From: Verrucomicrobiota bacterium | GTDB lineage: Bacteria > Verrucomicrobiota > Verrucomicrobiia > Limisphaerales > SIBE01 | Assembly (NCBI GenBank): GCA_016190065.1 | Contig: JACPRI010000298.1 | Coordinates: 1-44,117, forward strand | Length of the DNA: 44,117 nucleotides | Direction of reading: 5' to 3' | Part shown: in pieces, positions 34,096-41,787 of the stretch | How positions within the stretch are numbered: position 1 is the stretch's first letter | How the letters are laid out: each line of letters opens with the position of its first letter | Made by a program: the position numbers and the translations under genes | The notes under the pieces: generated by a model | Told to the model about the DNA's origin: nothing | The model's input: only the letters and a program-made list of their open reading frames with translations | Databases searched by the model: none

Positions 34096-35040
34096 ATGAT
34101 CGACATTCAATTTCCTTCGCAGATTGATCTTCGTTCGTTGAAAACTAGTCGGGTTTCATTCACACTTGCCCGTGTGAAAATCATCACCGACGAACGTTGC
34201 ACGGCTTACTCATCGCCGGGCCATCCGGAACGTCCCGCGCGCATCAGCAAGAGCCTCGAGCGGCTCCGTGGCCAGACCGACCTCGCCATCGCTTGGGCCG
34301 AACCCCTGATGATCGACGAAGAGATACTGCTCCGCGCCCATTCCAAGGAACACATCGCGAGAGTGAAGGCGGCGGCCCATGATTTCGACGGAGACACTCC
34401 CGCGCACGCCAAGATTTACGAGCACGCCTGCCGTTCGGTCGGCGGCGCGCTGCAGGCGCTGAAAGCAGCGCGCAATGGCCAGGCCGCCTTCACTTTGTTG
34501 CGCCCGCCGGGCCATCACGCGACGCGCGACCGGGCCATGGGTTTTTGCTATTTGAGCACGATTGCGATCACGGCTCTCGAAGCGCTGGCGACGGGCACGG
34601 CGAACGTTGCTGTGTATGATTTCGATGTGCACCACGGGAATGGCACCGAAGCAATCCTGGTCGATCATCCGCACGCGGCGTTTTTCTCGATCCACCAACA
34701 TCCGTGCTATCCGGGGACGGGGACAAAAAACGTCGGCAGCAATTGCTTCAATTATCCGGTCGCGCCTCGGACACCGCGAGTCGAGTATCGCAAAGTCCTG
34801 GCACGAGCGCTGGACGATTTGAAGAAGTTCAAGCCGAACCTGGTGCTGGTGTCCGCGGGTTTCGATGCTTACGCGCGCGATCCAATTGCGCAGGAAACTC
34901 TGGAAGCCGAGGATTTTCACTGGCTGGGGGAATCGATCCGGAAACTCAGCATTCCCGCGTTGAGCCTGCTGGAGGGCGGTTACAGCAGCGATCTGCCCGA
35001 GTTGATCCTGGCTTACTTGAAGGGATTGGAAGGGAAGTGA
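34096..35040 (+). CDS. Class II histone deacetylase-family amidohydrolase
   Basis: 314 residues. The zinc-hydrolase motifs of the arginase/deacetylase fold are complete: RPPGHHATRDRAMGFC (His-His), DFDVHHGNGTEAIL (Asp and His ligands), FSIHQHPCYPGTG, and VLVSAGFDAYARDP (Asp ligand), then LEGGYSSDLP with the catalytic Tyr. Bacterial members deacetylate acetylpolyamines, acetoin-linked proteins or other acetyl-lysine substrates. ATG 34096 has GAGAGGA just upstream. The family usually starts at a position matching GTG 34174 (VKIITDERC), so the first 26 residues may be untranslated. It is probably cytoplasmic and not obviously linked to its neighbours. Confidence 0.92.
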   Translation: MIDIQFPSQIDLRSLKTSRVSFTLARVKIITDERCTAYSSPGHPERPARISKSLERLRGQTDLAIAWAEPLMIDEEILLRAHSKEHIARVKAAAHDFDGDTPAHAKIYEHACRSVGGALQALKAARNGQAAFTLLRPPGHHATRDRAMGFCYLSTIAITALEALATGTANVAVYDFDVHHGNGTEAILVDHPHAAFFSIHQHPCYPGTGTKNVGSNCFNYPVAPRTPRVEYRKVLARALDDLKKFKPNLVLVSAGFDAYARDPIAQETLEAEDFHWLGESIRKLSIPALSLLEGGYSSDLPELILAYLKGLEGK

Positions 35041-35113
35041 CAGTGACCGAGACCGAGAAGGGCAATTCCAAAAACATTGTGGGCAGACCGTATTGCCGCT
35101 ACCTTCCAGTATT

Positions 35114-35353
35114 ATGACTGCAGAGGAATTGAAGGAGCTCGTCGCGAGGTCTGCTGTGTCACCCATCCATATTCATACTACAGATGGAGCCATGTATCCC
35201 ATCAATCACCCTGAACTCGCTGTCATATCCCGATCTATGATTGTTATCGGGACGGGGATTGACAACCCGGCGCGTGGCATTCCAGAACGTCTCGCCTTCT
35301 GCCCGATCGCACAGATCACCCGAATCGAAACGTTTCCCCAAAAGGCCGCGTAA
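35114..35353 (+). CDS. Small conserved-looking protein of unknown function
   Basis: 79 residues from ATG 35114 (MTAEELKELVARSAVSPIHI). The sequence alternates strands and turns (HIHTTDGAMYPINHPELAVI, then PERLAFCPIAQITRIET) and looks like a small beta barrel. Proteins of this type, with a TxDGxxYxVxHPE core, are common in bacteria without a known role. There is no signal peptide. It lies 74 bases after the deacetylase-like gene. Confidence 0.72.
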   Translation: MTAEELKELVARSAVSPIHIHTTDGAMYPINHPELAVISRSMIVIGTGIDNPARGIPERLAFCPIAQITRIETFPQKAA

Positions 35354-35482
35354 ATGGCCGAGCAGCGCGTGCGTTGAACGAGTTGCCTCGCCCGACTGGA
35401 GGCTGCCGACCGTATGGCCCGGCGGACCGGAAGGCCGGTGTTCCCAGACTTCAAAAAATCTCACTTTTCGCTTGCCGCACCA

Positions 35483-35525
35483 GGATTACTCGTGTAATCC
35501 TTAGTTGACGTTTACAGATGTAATC
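35483..35525 (+). promoter_or_regulatory. Paired BlaI-type operators overlapping a promoter
   Basis: Operator 1 is GGATTAC-TCGT-GTAATCC (35483-35500), a perfect seven-base dyad. Operator 2 is TTTAC-AGAT-GTAATC (35511-35525). Both contain the TACnnnnGTA core, close to the TACA/TGTA half-sites known for BlaI/MecI repressors. A TTGACG box (35505-35510) lies between them and could be the -35. The blaI start is 11 bases downstream, so autorepression is likely. Confidence 0.8.
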
Positions 35526-35535
35526 TACAAGACGC

Positions 35536-35910
35536 ATGAAACCGATGCCCAAAATCTCCGAAACCGAATGGGAAGTTATGAAGGTCGTCTGGTCCAGGTC
35601 GCCCCTCTCGGCCGCGGAGATCATCGACGCGCTCATGAAAGCGGACTCCACCTGGCATCCGAAGACGGCCAAGACCCTTTTGAACCGGCTCGTGAAGAAA
35701 AAGGCGCTCGGCTTCAAAAAGGAGGGGCGGGCTTATCTCTATCGTCCGCTCGTCCAGGAAGCGGACTGTGCGCTGGCCGAAAGCGAATCGTTTCTGGACC
35801 GCGTCTTTGGCGGCTCGCTCAAACCCATGCTGGCTCACTTTGTCGAACGCCGAAAGTTATCCGCTCAGGAGATTCAGGAGCTAAAGCGGCTGCTCGAGGG
35901 CCGAGAATGA
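35536..35910 (+). CDS. BlaI/MecI-family transcriptional repressor, copy 1
   Basis: 124 residues. The N-terminal winged helix has the family start ISETEWEVMKVVW, and the recognition region reads HPKTAKTLLNRLVKKKALGF, where members use TxxTLLxRLxxKG. The C-terminal dimerisation helices are ESESFLDRVFGGSLKPMLAHF and SAQEIQELKRLL. BlaI/MecI repressors bind their own promoter and are cleaved after a signal from an M56 sensor-protease. Both the paired dyad operators upstream and the M56 gene 19 bases downstream fit that circuit. ATG 35545 (MPKISE) is a possible shorter start. Confidence 0.95.
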   Translation: MKPMPKISETEWEVMKVVWSRSPLSAAEIIDALMKADSTWHPKTAKTLLNRLVKKKALGFKKEGRAYLYRPLVQEADCALAESESFLDRVFGGSLKPMLAHFVERRKLSAQEIQELKRLLEGRE

Positions 35911-35929
35911 AAGCCTGGGAAGGCCAGCC

Positions 35930-38900
35930 ATGACATTCCTCACACTGATTGACTTCACCAGCGGGCTGCTCCGGGTGTCGTTACAGGCCTCGGTTGTGAT
36001 CGGGCTGGTTTTGCTGGCGCAATGGTTGTTCCGGAACAAGCTTTCGCCCCGGTGGCGGTATGCGTTATGGATGGTGGTGTTGCTTCGCCTGGCGTTGCCG
36101 GTTTTGCCAGGGAGTCCGTTCAGCATTTTCAATTATACCCAAGGCGTGGGCATGTTCGCCCGCCGCACCGACGCCTCCGGGGGTGCGCGGCCCGAATTGT
36201 CCGTTCCTGCTCCAACGCCATCCATCCCCGCTCTGACTCCCGCGACGGATGAACGGCTCGCAAACACTTCGAGCCGTGACACGGGTTCCAGGAACCTCGA
36301 TCCAGGCGCGTTGACCGGGGCGAGCGCAGGAACCGCGGCGGGAGAGGAAAAATCGGCGGACCTGGCTGTCCCCGCTGCAAAGCGCTCACGCTCCACGCTC
36401 CCCACGCTCCACGTGTTCCTCTCCTCGCTCTGGCTGACCGGCGTTCTGTTACTGGCCGCACGAATTCTCTCATACCCGAGGCGGCTCAACGCGCAATTGG
36501 CGCAGCACGAGTCGCCGACCCCGCCGGCGCTCTTCGAGGTATTGGAAGAGTCCAAGCGCCTCATCGGGGTCAAGCAGGTGCTGCCAATCGTGCAAAGCGG
36601 CGCGGTGAAAAGTCCGGCATTGCTGGGCTTCATTCGGCCCTGGCTGCTGTTGCCGGAAGGCATGGCGGACCGATTCACGCCGCAGGAATTGCGCCTGGTG
36701 TTCTTGCATGAGTTGGCCCATCTGAAACGCCGCGACATCGCGGTCAACTGGCTGATGACGCTCCTGCAAATCTTGCACTGGTTCAATCCGCTCATCTGGT
36801 TCGCATTTGCCCGCATGCGCGCCGACCGCGAATTGGCCTGCGATGAACTGGCGCTGTCGCACGCACCCGAAGCCGATCGTCAGCCTTACGGGGAGGCCAT
36901 GATCAAACTGTTGGAAAGTTTCACACGCCCCGCGGCCGTCGCCGGCCTGGTGGGCATCCTCGAAGACAAACAACAAATGAAACGGAGAATTGGTATGATA
37001 GCACGGTTTGATGGAGCAATCCGTTGGTCCGCCGTGATTCCTCTTGGGCTGGCGCTCTTACTGGGAATCGTCGGCTTGACGGATGCTCAAACGGATGAGC
37101 AGCGGAAAGACGCGACACCGGAAAAGCCGGTTTCAGCGGTAGTGGTCCGACAAGTTTGGGCGCCAGCCCAGGCTACCGGCGGTACCATCAGCTCGCACGG
37201 GCGCTATCTCTCCTTTTCGGATCCGGAGTCGGGCGACGTGGCCGTTCGAGACTTGACCACGGGAAAGAACCGACGACTCACCGGCAAGGGGTCGTGGGAC
37301 AAATCAAACGAGTTTGCTGACGAAACAGTATTTGCACCTGACGGAAAACGGCTGGCGTATTCATGGTACGACGGCCAGAAATTCTTCGAGTTGCGCACTA
37401 TTTCCCTTGATGATCCCCAACCGCGTGTCCTCGCCAAGGACAACTCGTTTGATGTCTGGGACTGGTCGCCGGACGGCAAGAGCATCCTCGCCACGAGTTG
37501 GGGAGACTATCAAACAAAAGGTAGCCAGTTACTTCTAGTAACCGCTGAGGACGGTGCTATGCGGATGATCAAGTCATTTCGTGGCTCCGGACCCTGGAAT
37601 GCCAAGTTCTCGCCGGACGGGCGTTTTCTAGCGGTTTCCTACAGAAATGATAAATCGGTGGATATTGCGCTCCTCAATATGGAGAACGGGACCGAGCTGC
37701 CGCTCGTGCAGCATCCGGCTGAGGATTTAGTCGTCGGTTGGACTCCGGACGGGGCAAGCGTTTTATTCGTGAGCAATCGGCGCGGGGCGAAGGATCTCTG
37801 GAGCATTGACGTTGAGGAAGGCAGAGCCAAAGGACTCCCGGTTCTGCTAAAGGCGGACTTCGGCGATGTCCATGTTCTTGGGATATCTCAACAGGGCCAG
37901 TTGTGGTACGGCGTCTCGCGGAACTCCGACAACGCAATGGCGGTTCTGGAAATCGATTTCCCAACCGGGAAAGCAAGATCAGGCTTGCGTCAAATCGCGC
38001 ATCCAGCCAACCACTTTCTGCGTGGAATGGCCTTGTCGCCGAATGGGCGCTATTTGGCATTTGCGGCGACCGAGACGCGCAGCGGACCTCCAAAGCAAAA
38101 ATTGTTCGTTCTCGACTTGGAGACCCGCATTCAGCGGGAGGTGACCAACCAAGTTCACCTGGGACGCTGGCTCGCGGACAATCGAACAATCTTTCGAAGA
38201 ATTGGTGCGCCTGGCAAACGCGAGGAACTTTCGTTGCTCGACACCGAGAAGGGTGAAGTCACAGAACTCGGAGGCGACGAGCACGGACCCTGGCCAGGGA
38301 TCGGACGGACGGGTAATTTCATGTTCAATTCCACCGAGCAAGCCCTTCTTTACGTGTGCTGGAGTTCCAAACGGCAAGCCTTTATGGCAAAACGCCGTGA
38401 TCTCCGAACCGGTGACACGATCGAAACCGTCGTAGCAACCGCGCCGGAACCTGACACAGAATACAGTTTTGACATCACCAGCGACCTGAAATCTGTGTTC
38501 TACTCCGCAAACCCAAAGGAAAAATCGTCCGAACGCCCCAGCCGGATATTCCGCTGCGTTCTTGAAACAGAGACGACGGTCGAATGGATGCGTTCCACGA
38601 ATTATCTCAACGCATTCCCTTCGCCAAATCCTTCGCGAATCGCCGTTGCAGAAGCGCCGACCTATTGGGAACGAAACATACGGCTCTACTCTCTGGAAGC
38701 GAATCCTCCCCGGGAACTCTGGACCGCGCATGTGCCACCTCCAGTGGTAGTTTACGGTTGGACTCCGGATGGACAGTATTTGATCTGCCGGGGGCCGGGG
38801 ACGGATGACCACGCTGCAAAGATTGATCCAAATCCGATAACTTTGGTTTCGGCCTCAGGACAGGTAACAAGAACCGACGTCAAGATTCCCCAAATGGGCT

Positions 38901-39019
38901 ATATCGCTGCAGTCCACCCGCACGCTGGCCAAATCTTCATGATACTCCGCGAGCCGCCGGTCCGGGAAATATGGGTCATGGAAAACTTTCTGCCTAAAGG
39001 CAAAATGGCGGCGAAGTGA
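35930..39019 (+). CDS. M56 (BlaR1-type) membrane metalloprotease fused to a TolB/PD40 beta-propeller
   Basis: 1029 residues. The N terminus has membrane helices (VSLQASVVIGLVLLAQWLF, ALWMVVLLRLALPVL), a Pro/Thr-rich loop, another helix, then the M56 gluzincin site VFLHELAHLKRRDIAVNW with HExxH at about residues 260-264, and RADRELACDELALSH with the third ligand region. A last helix (VIPLGLALLLGIVGL) at about residues 365-380 leads to a 640-residue PD40 propeller (VFAPDGKRLAYS, DWSPDGKSILATS, KFSPDGRFLAVS, ALSPNGRYLAFA) ending in REIWVMENFLPKGKMAAK. Where BlaR1 carries a penicillin-binding sensor, this protein has the propeller, probably outside the membrane. Inferred circuit: the propeller senses a ligand, the protease cuts BlaI. 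Confidence 0.92.
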   Translation: MTFLTLIDFTSGLLRVSLQASVVIGLVLLAQWLFRNKLSPRWRYALWMVVLLRLALPVLPGSPFSIFNYTQGVGMFARRTDASGGARPELSVPAPTPSIPALTPATDERLANTSSRDTGSRNLDPGALTGASAGTAAGEEKSADLAVPAAKRSRSTLPTLHVFLSSLWLTGVLLLAARILSYPRRLNAQLAQHESPTPPALFEVLEESKRLIGVKQVLPIVQSGAVKSPALLGFIRPWLLLPEGMADRFTPQELRLVFLHELAHLKRRDIAVNWLMTLLQILHWFNPLIWFAFARMRADRELACDELALSHAPEADRQPYGEAMIKLLESFTRPAAVAGLVGILEDKQQMKRRIGMIARFDGAIRWSAVIPLGLALLLGIVGLTDAQTDEQRKDATPEKPVSAVVVRQVWAPAQATGGTISSHGRYLSFSDPESGDVAVRDLTTGKNRRLTGKGSWDKSNEFADETVFAPDGKRLAYSWYDGQKFFELRTISLDDPQPRVLAKDNSFDVWDWSPDGKSILATSWGDYQTKGSQLLLVTAEDGAMRMIKSFRGSGPWNAKFSPDGRFLAVSYRNDKSVDIALLNMENGTELPLVQHPAEDLVVGWTPDGASVLFVSNRRGAKDLWSIDVEEGRAKGLPVLLKADFGDVHVLGISQQGQLWYGVSRNSDNAMAVLEIDFPTGKARSGLRQIAHPANHFLRGMALSPNGRYLAFAATETRSGPPKQKLFVLDLETRIQREVTNQVHLGRWLADNRTIFRRIGAPGKREELSLLDTEKGEVTELGGDEHGPWPGIGRTGNFMFNSTEQALLYVCWSSKRQAFMAKRRDLRTGDTIETVVATAPEPDTEYSFDITSDLKSVFYSANPKEKSSERPSRIFRCVLETETTVEWMRSTNYLNAFPSPNPSRIAVAEAPTYWERNIRLYSLEANPPRELWTAHVPPPVVVYGWTPDGQYLICRGPGTDDHAAKIDPNPITLVSASGQVTRTDVKIPQMGYIAAVHPHAGQIFMILREPPVREIWVMENFLPKGKMAAK

Positions 39020-39165
39020 GCCGGTCGCCTCGTCTTCGCCAGTCACGTCAACTCGCGGACCGCAGTCCACTGCGGAAGAATTGAGCGCGGCTTACGCGGA
39101 TGGGCACGGAGAAGAGGCTTTATCCGCGTCATCCGCGCGATCCGCGGTTGAAACCGAGGGCTTGC

Positions 39166-39327
39166 GGCACACGGCGAACCGGAAGCCTCGGTTTGGAAAT
39201 GGAAGAACTTCGGGAACCGGTCATCGCTCTGGACGGCAAGAATATCGCCTTCACCGCAGGAGGCATTAAGAGCGAGGTATGGGTCATGGAGAATTTCTGG
39301 CCCAAGGAAAAAGTGGCCGCGAAATAA
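39166..39327 (+). pseudogene. C-terminal relic of an M56-propeller gene
   Basis: The frame reads GSLGLEMEELREPVIALDG, then KNIAFTAGGIKSEVWVMENF and WPKEKVAAK before TAA. It matches the end of the damaged copy (ESLGLEMEAIGDLRVSPNGR..VWIMENFLP) and the last strand of the intact copy. No start or upstream domains remain. The DNA just before it (39100-39160) is a TCCGCG-rich direct-repeat stretch. Confidence 0.75.
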
Positions 39328-39520
39328 GTGCTCCGAACGAGAGTTGGCGATAAGGACCGAGTATGCAGCGACTCCGTAAACACCATTGCGTCGCTCCAGA
39401 GTCGTCATGGTAGGAATCCGAATCGCTAGATAACAACGACAGCTCAATTCGTAGATGGTGAGGCGTGAGAACTCGATAATGGAATTTGCGCCCCATTTCA
39501 ATTCCGGCTAGAGTTGGCTA

Positions 39521-39730
39521 ATGACGGCTGCGAAAGTCATTGAGGAGATCTTGCATCTTCCGCGTGAAGAACAATCACGAGTCCTGGAATTTGCTTTCGA
39601 ACTCGCGCGAAAACGCCAGCTTTCGGGGAAGGAGTTATCCGCATTGGCGCAACGGATGGTGGATTCAGACGACCCTGCTGAAGTGGAAAGACTGAAGTCC
39701 GAAATCACCCGTGGATTTTACGGCGATTGA
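39521..39730 (+). CDS. Small antitoxin-like protein
   Basis: 69 residues: MTAAKVIEEILHLPREEQSR, then a helical VLEFAFELARKRQLSGKE and an acidic C terminus. The TAxxVIEEIxxLPxEEQxxVxxFA pattern is common in small antitoxin-like proteins paired with a second short gene. The next gene starts at or just after its stop (TTGA overlap at 39727 or GTG 39733), so the two are translationally coupled. A toxin-antitoxin role is an inference; it sits between two relics of the M56-propeller array. Confidence 0.65.
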   Translation: MTAAKVIEEILHLPREEQSRVLEFAFELARKRQLSGKELSALAQRMVDSDDPAEVERLKSEITRGFYGD

Positions 39731-39732
39731 CC

Positions 39733-39975
39733 GTGCCGCGTGTTCGGCGACAGAATCTCCCGCGGGACCTCTGGGCGCACCTGTTGGAGCGCATCAAGAG
39801 CCGGCACATTTCCGTTGATCAACTTGGGCTGCTGGCTGACTGGCTGGCAACAGAGCCCGACGTTCCTCAGGGAAAATGGTTCAAGAGATTTCCCGGGATG
39901 ATCGTGTGTGGCGAGGGCGAATTGATCAGAACTTTTCTTCAGATCGGGCAAACTGCGGTCGGTGAAGAATTGTAG
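39733..39975 (+). CDS. Small partner protein, possible toxin of the pair
   Basis: 80 residues from GTG 39733 (VPRVRRQNLPRDLWAHLLER); TTG 39727 is an alternative start overlapping the upstream stop. It has a helical N-terminal half (IKSRHISVDQLGLLADWLAT) and a C-terminal part WFKRFPGMIVCGEGELIRTF with alternating strands. I recognise no catalytic motif. Coupling to the antitoxin-like gene is the main hint of function. Confidence 0.55.
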   Translation: MPRVRRQNLPRDLWAHLLERIKSRHISVDQLGLLADWLATEPDVPQGKWFKRFPGMIVCGEGELIRTFLQIGQTAVGEEL

Positions 39976-40016
39976 TGAATCAAATCATCGTCTCCGGTCA
40001 GTGACGACGAGAGAAA

Positions 40017-40446
40017 TTGGAACTGTTTGAGGTCCTTCGCTCCCTCTCGAACAAGTTCTCCCCTCACGGACATTGGATTGTTTATGATCAGCCTCAAACC
40101 AAGGGGAAGCTCGAACCCGACTTGTATCTGCCCGCAACGCATGGCTCCAGGGAAGTCTCCCGAGTGCAGGGTCTGGCCAACGATCGCGTCATCGGCCGTT
40201 TTCCCAGGCATCCTTGCTTCCGAGTAGGCGCGGGAAGGGAAATCATCTTATTGCGAGCACCAGTCCGTCCTGGTGCGACGCGAGCTCGACGCCGGCGCGG
40301 AAACCAAAGTTCACATTGGTCCAGACAAGTATCGGAGCTTTCCTTCGCCCGATGGCCGGCACATCGCGTTCACCGCCGGCACCTGGAAACACGAGCGGTG
40401 GGTGATGGAGAACTTTTTGCCGGAAGAGAAGGTGGCGGCAAAGTGA
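40017..40446 (+). pseudogene. Degenerate TolB/PD40 propeller relic of the M56 array
   Basis: Two frames together recover a propeller end. The first reads NKFSPHGHWIVYDQPQTKGK, a decayed SPDGRWIVYD strand, to about 40225. After a frame change the second reads VLVRRELDAGAETKVHIGPD, then SPDGRHIAFTAGTWKHERWV and MENFLPEEKVAAK before TGA at 40444-40446. The MENFLP ending is the signature of this gene family in the window. No M56 part or blaI remains beside it. Confidence 0.75.
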
Positions 40447-40466
40447 ACACGGCAATTGGAAGTTAT

Positions 40467-40709
40467 TTACCGCAGCCGGGAGAGCTTGGCGCGTTCTTCG
40501 AGCCGCTTGGCGCGGCGGAATTCCTGGTAAGGACCACGCAACGCTTCTTCGAGCTGTGGCCGAGACAGCCTGGGCCCAACGCCGCGAGCGATCGCCTGGT
40601 CCAGCAATTCGTGGAAGCGGATCAGGAGCGCGTCGTGTTAAGTCTTGGCGCAAGTGTCCAGGTCGAATTTGGCCTGGAGCACCGCTTCCAGTTCAGGATT
40701 CCTCGACAT
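40467..40709 (-). pseudogene. Small gene interrupted by an in-frame TAA
   Basis: From ATG 40709 the frame gives MSRNPELEAVLQAKFDLDTC followed by AKT, then TAA at 40640-40638. The same frame continues as HDALLIRFHELLDQAIARGV, later RPQLEEALRGPYQEFRRAKR and a closing LSRLR before TAA. The 80-codon whole reads as one helical protein with one nonsense codon. TAA is not a recoding codon here, so this is a broken gene or a sequence error. It overlaps the end of the upstream minus-strand gene. Confidence 0.6.
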
Positions 40710-41112
40710 TGAACACGGCCTTCAAGATCTCACGGCGACGCTCCGGCGAGAGGGTGTTCTGATGCCACATCCGATCGTCAATACGCAGGTTCTCGATGGC
40801 CGCTTCCACGTCGGCCAACTTAAAGCTAACGACTCCTTCCGGCAGCCCCCCTTTCCCCTGGACCTCCGTCACCAGACGCTCACCTTCGGCGGTCAGACTG
40901 GAGATCCACGTGCGATGTTGGCGCAGATCGTCCGGCGTCGGATCGTGGAGGTAAAGGTGTTCATCTTCGGCGAGTCGGAACAAGTCCACGGCCTTGAACC
41001 AGGCGACGAGGTCTTCGACCAGCGAGGTGCGCCCGTTCAGGAAGTCGCGCGCGTTTTGGTCGATGACCAAACCAACGGCTTGCCAGCGGGGCGGTTCCAG
41101 CACTTCAGGCAT
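40693..41112 (-). CDS. Hypothetical protein of a two-gene unit
   Basis: 139 residues from ATG 41112 (MPEVLEPPRWQAVGLVIDQN). It contains FLNGRTSLVEDLVAWFKAVD and LYLHDPTPDDLRQHRTWISS and ends SPERRREILKAVFNVEES. The frame is open up to 41388, but the extra N-terminal residues are Arg/Cys-rich and overlap the blaI operators on the other strand, so the shorter start is preferred. The downstream gene (broken) overlaps its end, which implies a joint unit. I recognise no family; there is no signal peptide. Confidence 0.6.
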   Translation of the reverse strand: MPEVLEPPRWQAVGLVIDQNARDFLNGRTSLVEDLVAWFKAVDLFRLAEDEHLYLHDPTPDDLRQHRTWISSLTAEGERLVTEVQGKGGLPEGVVSFKLADVEAAIENLRIDDRMWHQNTLSPERRREILKAVFNVEES

Positions 41113-41359
41113 GGCCTTAGAATGCCTCAATCTCAGCCCGAGGGTCAAACCTCGCAAACTTGGCCCATTCTCTTGAATCGCCTTTTCGCATGCACAACGG
41201 TCTCGGTAAGAAAGGAGGACAACGGGGTCGGTGAGGCCGAGGATGCGCGCCTCCGCGTCGGGCCTCTGGCTGAGGGTTCCGCGACGTGTGCTCTCCGCAA
41301 TGTTCCGACCTCGGCAATGGCGCATCCGCGGCTCGCTCGAAGAAATGGTTAAAAAGTTG

Positions 41360-41405
41360 TTGACACATGCTACGCGTGTAGCATACATGTGCTACATGCG
41401 TAGCA
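41360..41405 (+). promoter_or_regulatory. Promoter with two perfect BlaI-type operators
   Basis: TTGACA (41360-41365) and ATACAT (41383-41388) with 17 bases between form a good sigma-70-like promoter. Operator 1, ATGCTAC-GCGT-GTAGCAT (41367-41384), lies between the boxes. Operator 2, TGCTAC-ATGC-GTAGCA (41390-41405), covers the expected transcription start. Both share the TACnnnnGTA core with the operators of copy 1 but have different flanks (GC in place of AT). The blaI ATG is eight bases after operator 2. Confidence 0.88.
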
Positions 41406-41412
41406 TGAACCT

Positions 41413-41787
41413 ATGAAACACCCCATCAAAATCTCCCAAGCCGAATGGGAAGTCATGACGGTCGCCTGGAAGAAATCGCCCGTCGCCGCCAGCGAAATCG
41501 TCGGGCAACTGGCCCCGAAAAACAATTGGCATCCGCGAACGATCCGCACTTTGCTGGCCCGGTTGGTGGGCAAAAGGGCGTTGCGCGCCGCGCGGGACGG
41601 CAAGCGCTACCTTTACGAACCGAAAGTCACGATGGAGGAATGCGTGCAGCACGAGAGCCGCTCGTTCCTCGAGCGCGTCTTCGGCGGGGCGCCGGCCTCC
41701 ATGCTGATCAATCTGGTCAAGCACGCGGAGCTGAGGCCCGAGGAAATCCAACAACTCAAAAGAATTCTTTCAGAAAAGGAGAAATGA
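41413..41787 (+). CDS. BlaI/MecI-family transcriptional repressor, copy 2
   Basis: 124 residues: winged helix ISQAEWEVMTVAWKKSPVAA, recognition region HPRTIRTLLARLVGKRALRA, dimer helices ESRSFLERVFGGAPASMLIN and RPEEIQQLKRILSEKEK. It is paralogous to copy 1. It appears intact, although the M56 partner directly downstream is damaged. Its TGA overlaps the ATG at 41784 of the M56 gene, and AAGGAG at 41776 would serve that gene. It should bind the two dyads at 41367-41405, so it may now act as an orphan repressor or cross-talk with copy 1. Confidence 0.95.
   Translation: MKHPIKISQAEWEVMTVAWKKSPVAASEIVGQLAPKNNWHPRTIRTLLARLVGKRALRAARDGKRYLYEPKVTMEECVQHESRSFLERVFGGAPASMLINLVKHAELRPEEIQQLKRILSEKEK

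Noticed and set aside
34210..35166. Minus-strand frame of 318 codons opposite the deacetylase-family gene
   Set aside because: The plus strand holds all catalytic motifs of a known family.
40638..40640. In-frame TAA in the small minus-strand gene as recoding
   Set aside because: TAA has no known bacterial recoding of this type; a nonsense mutation or error is simpler.
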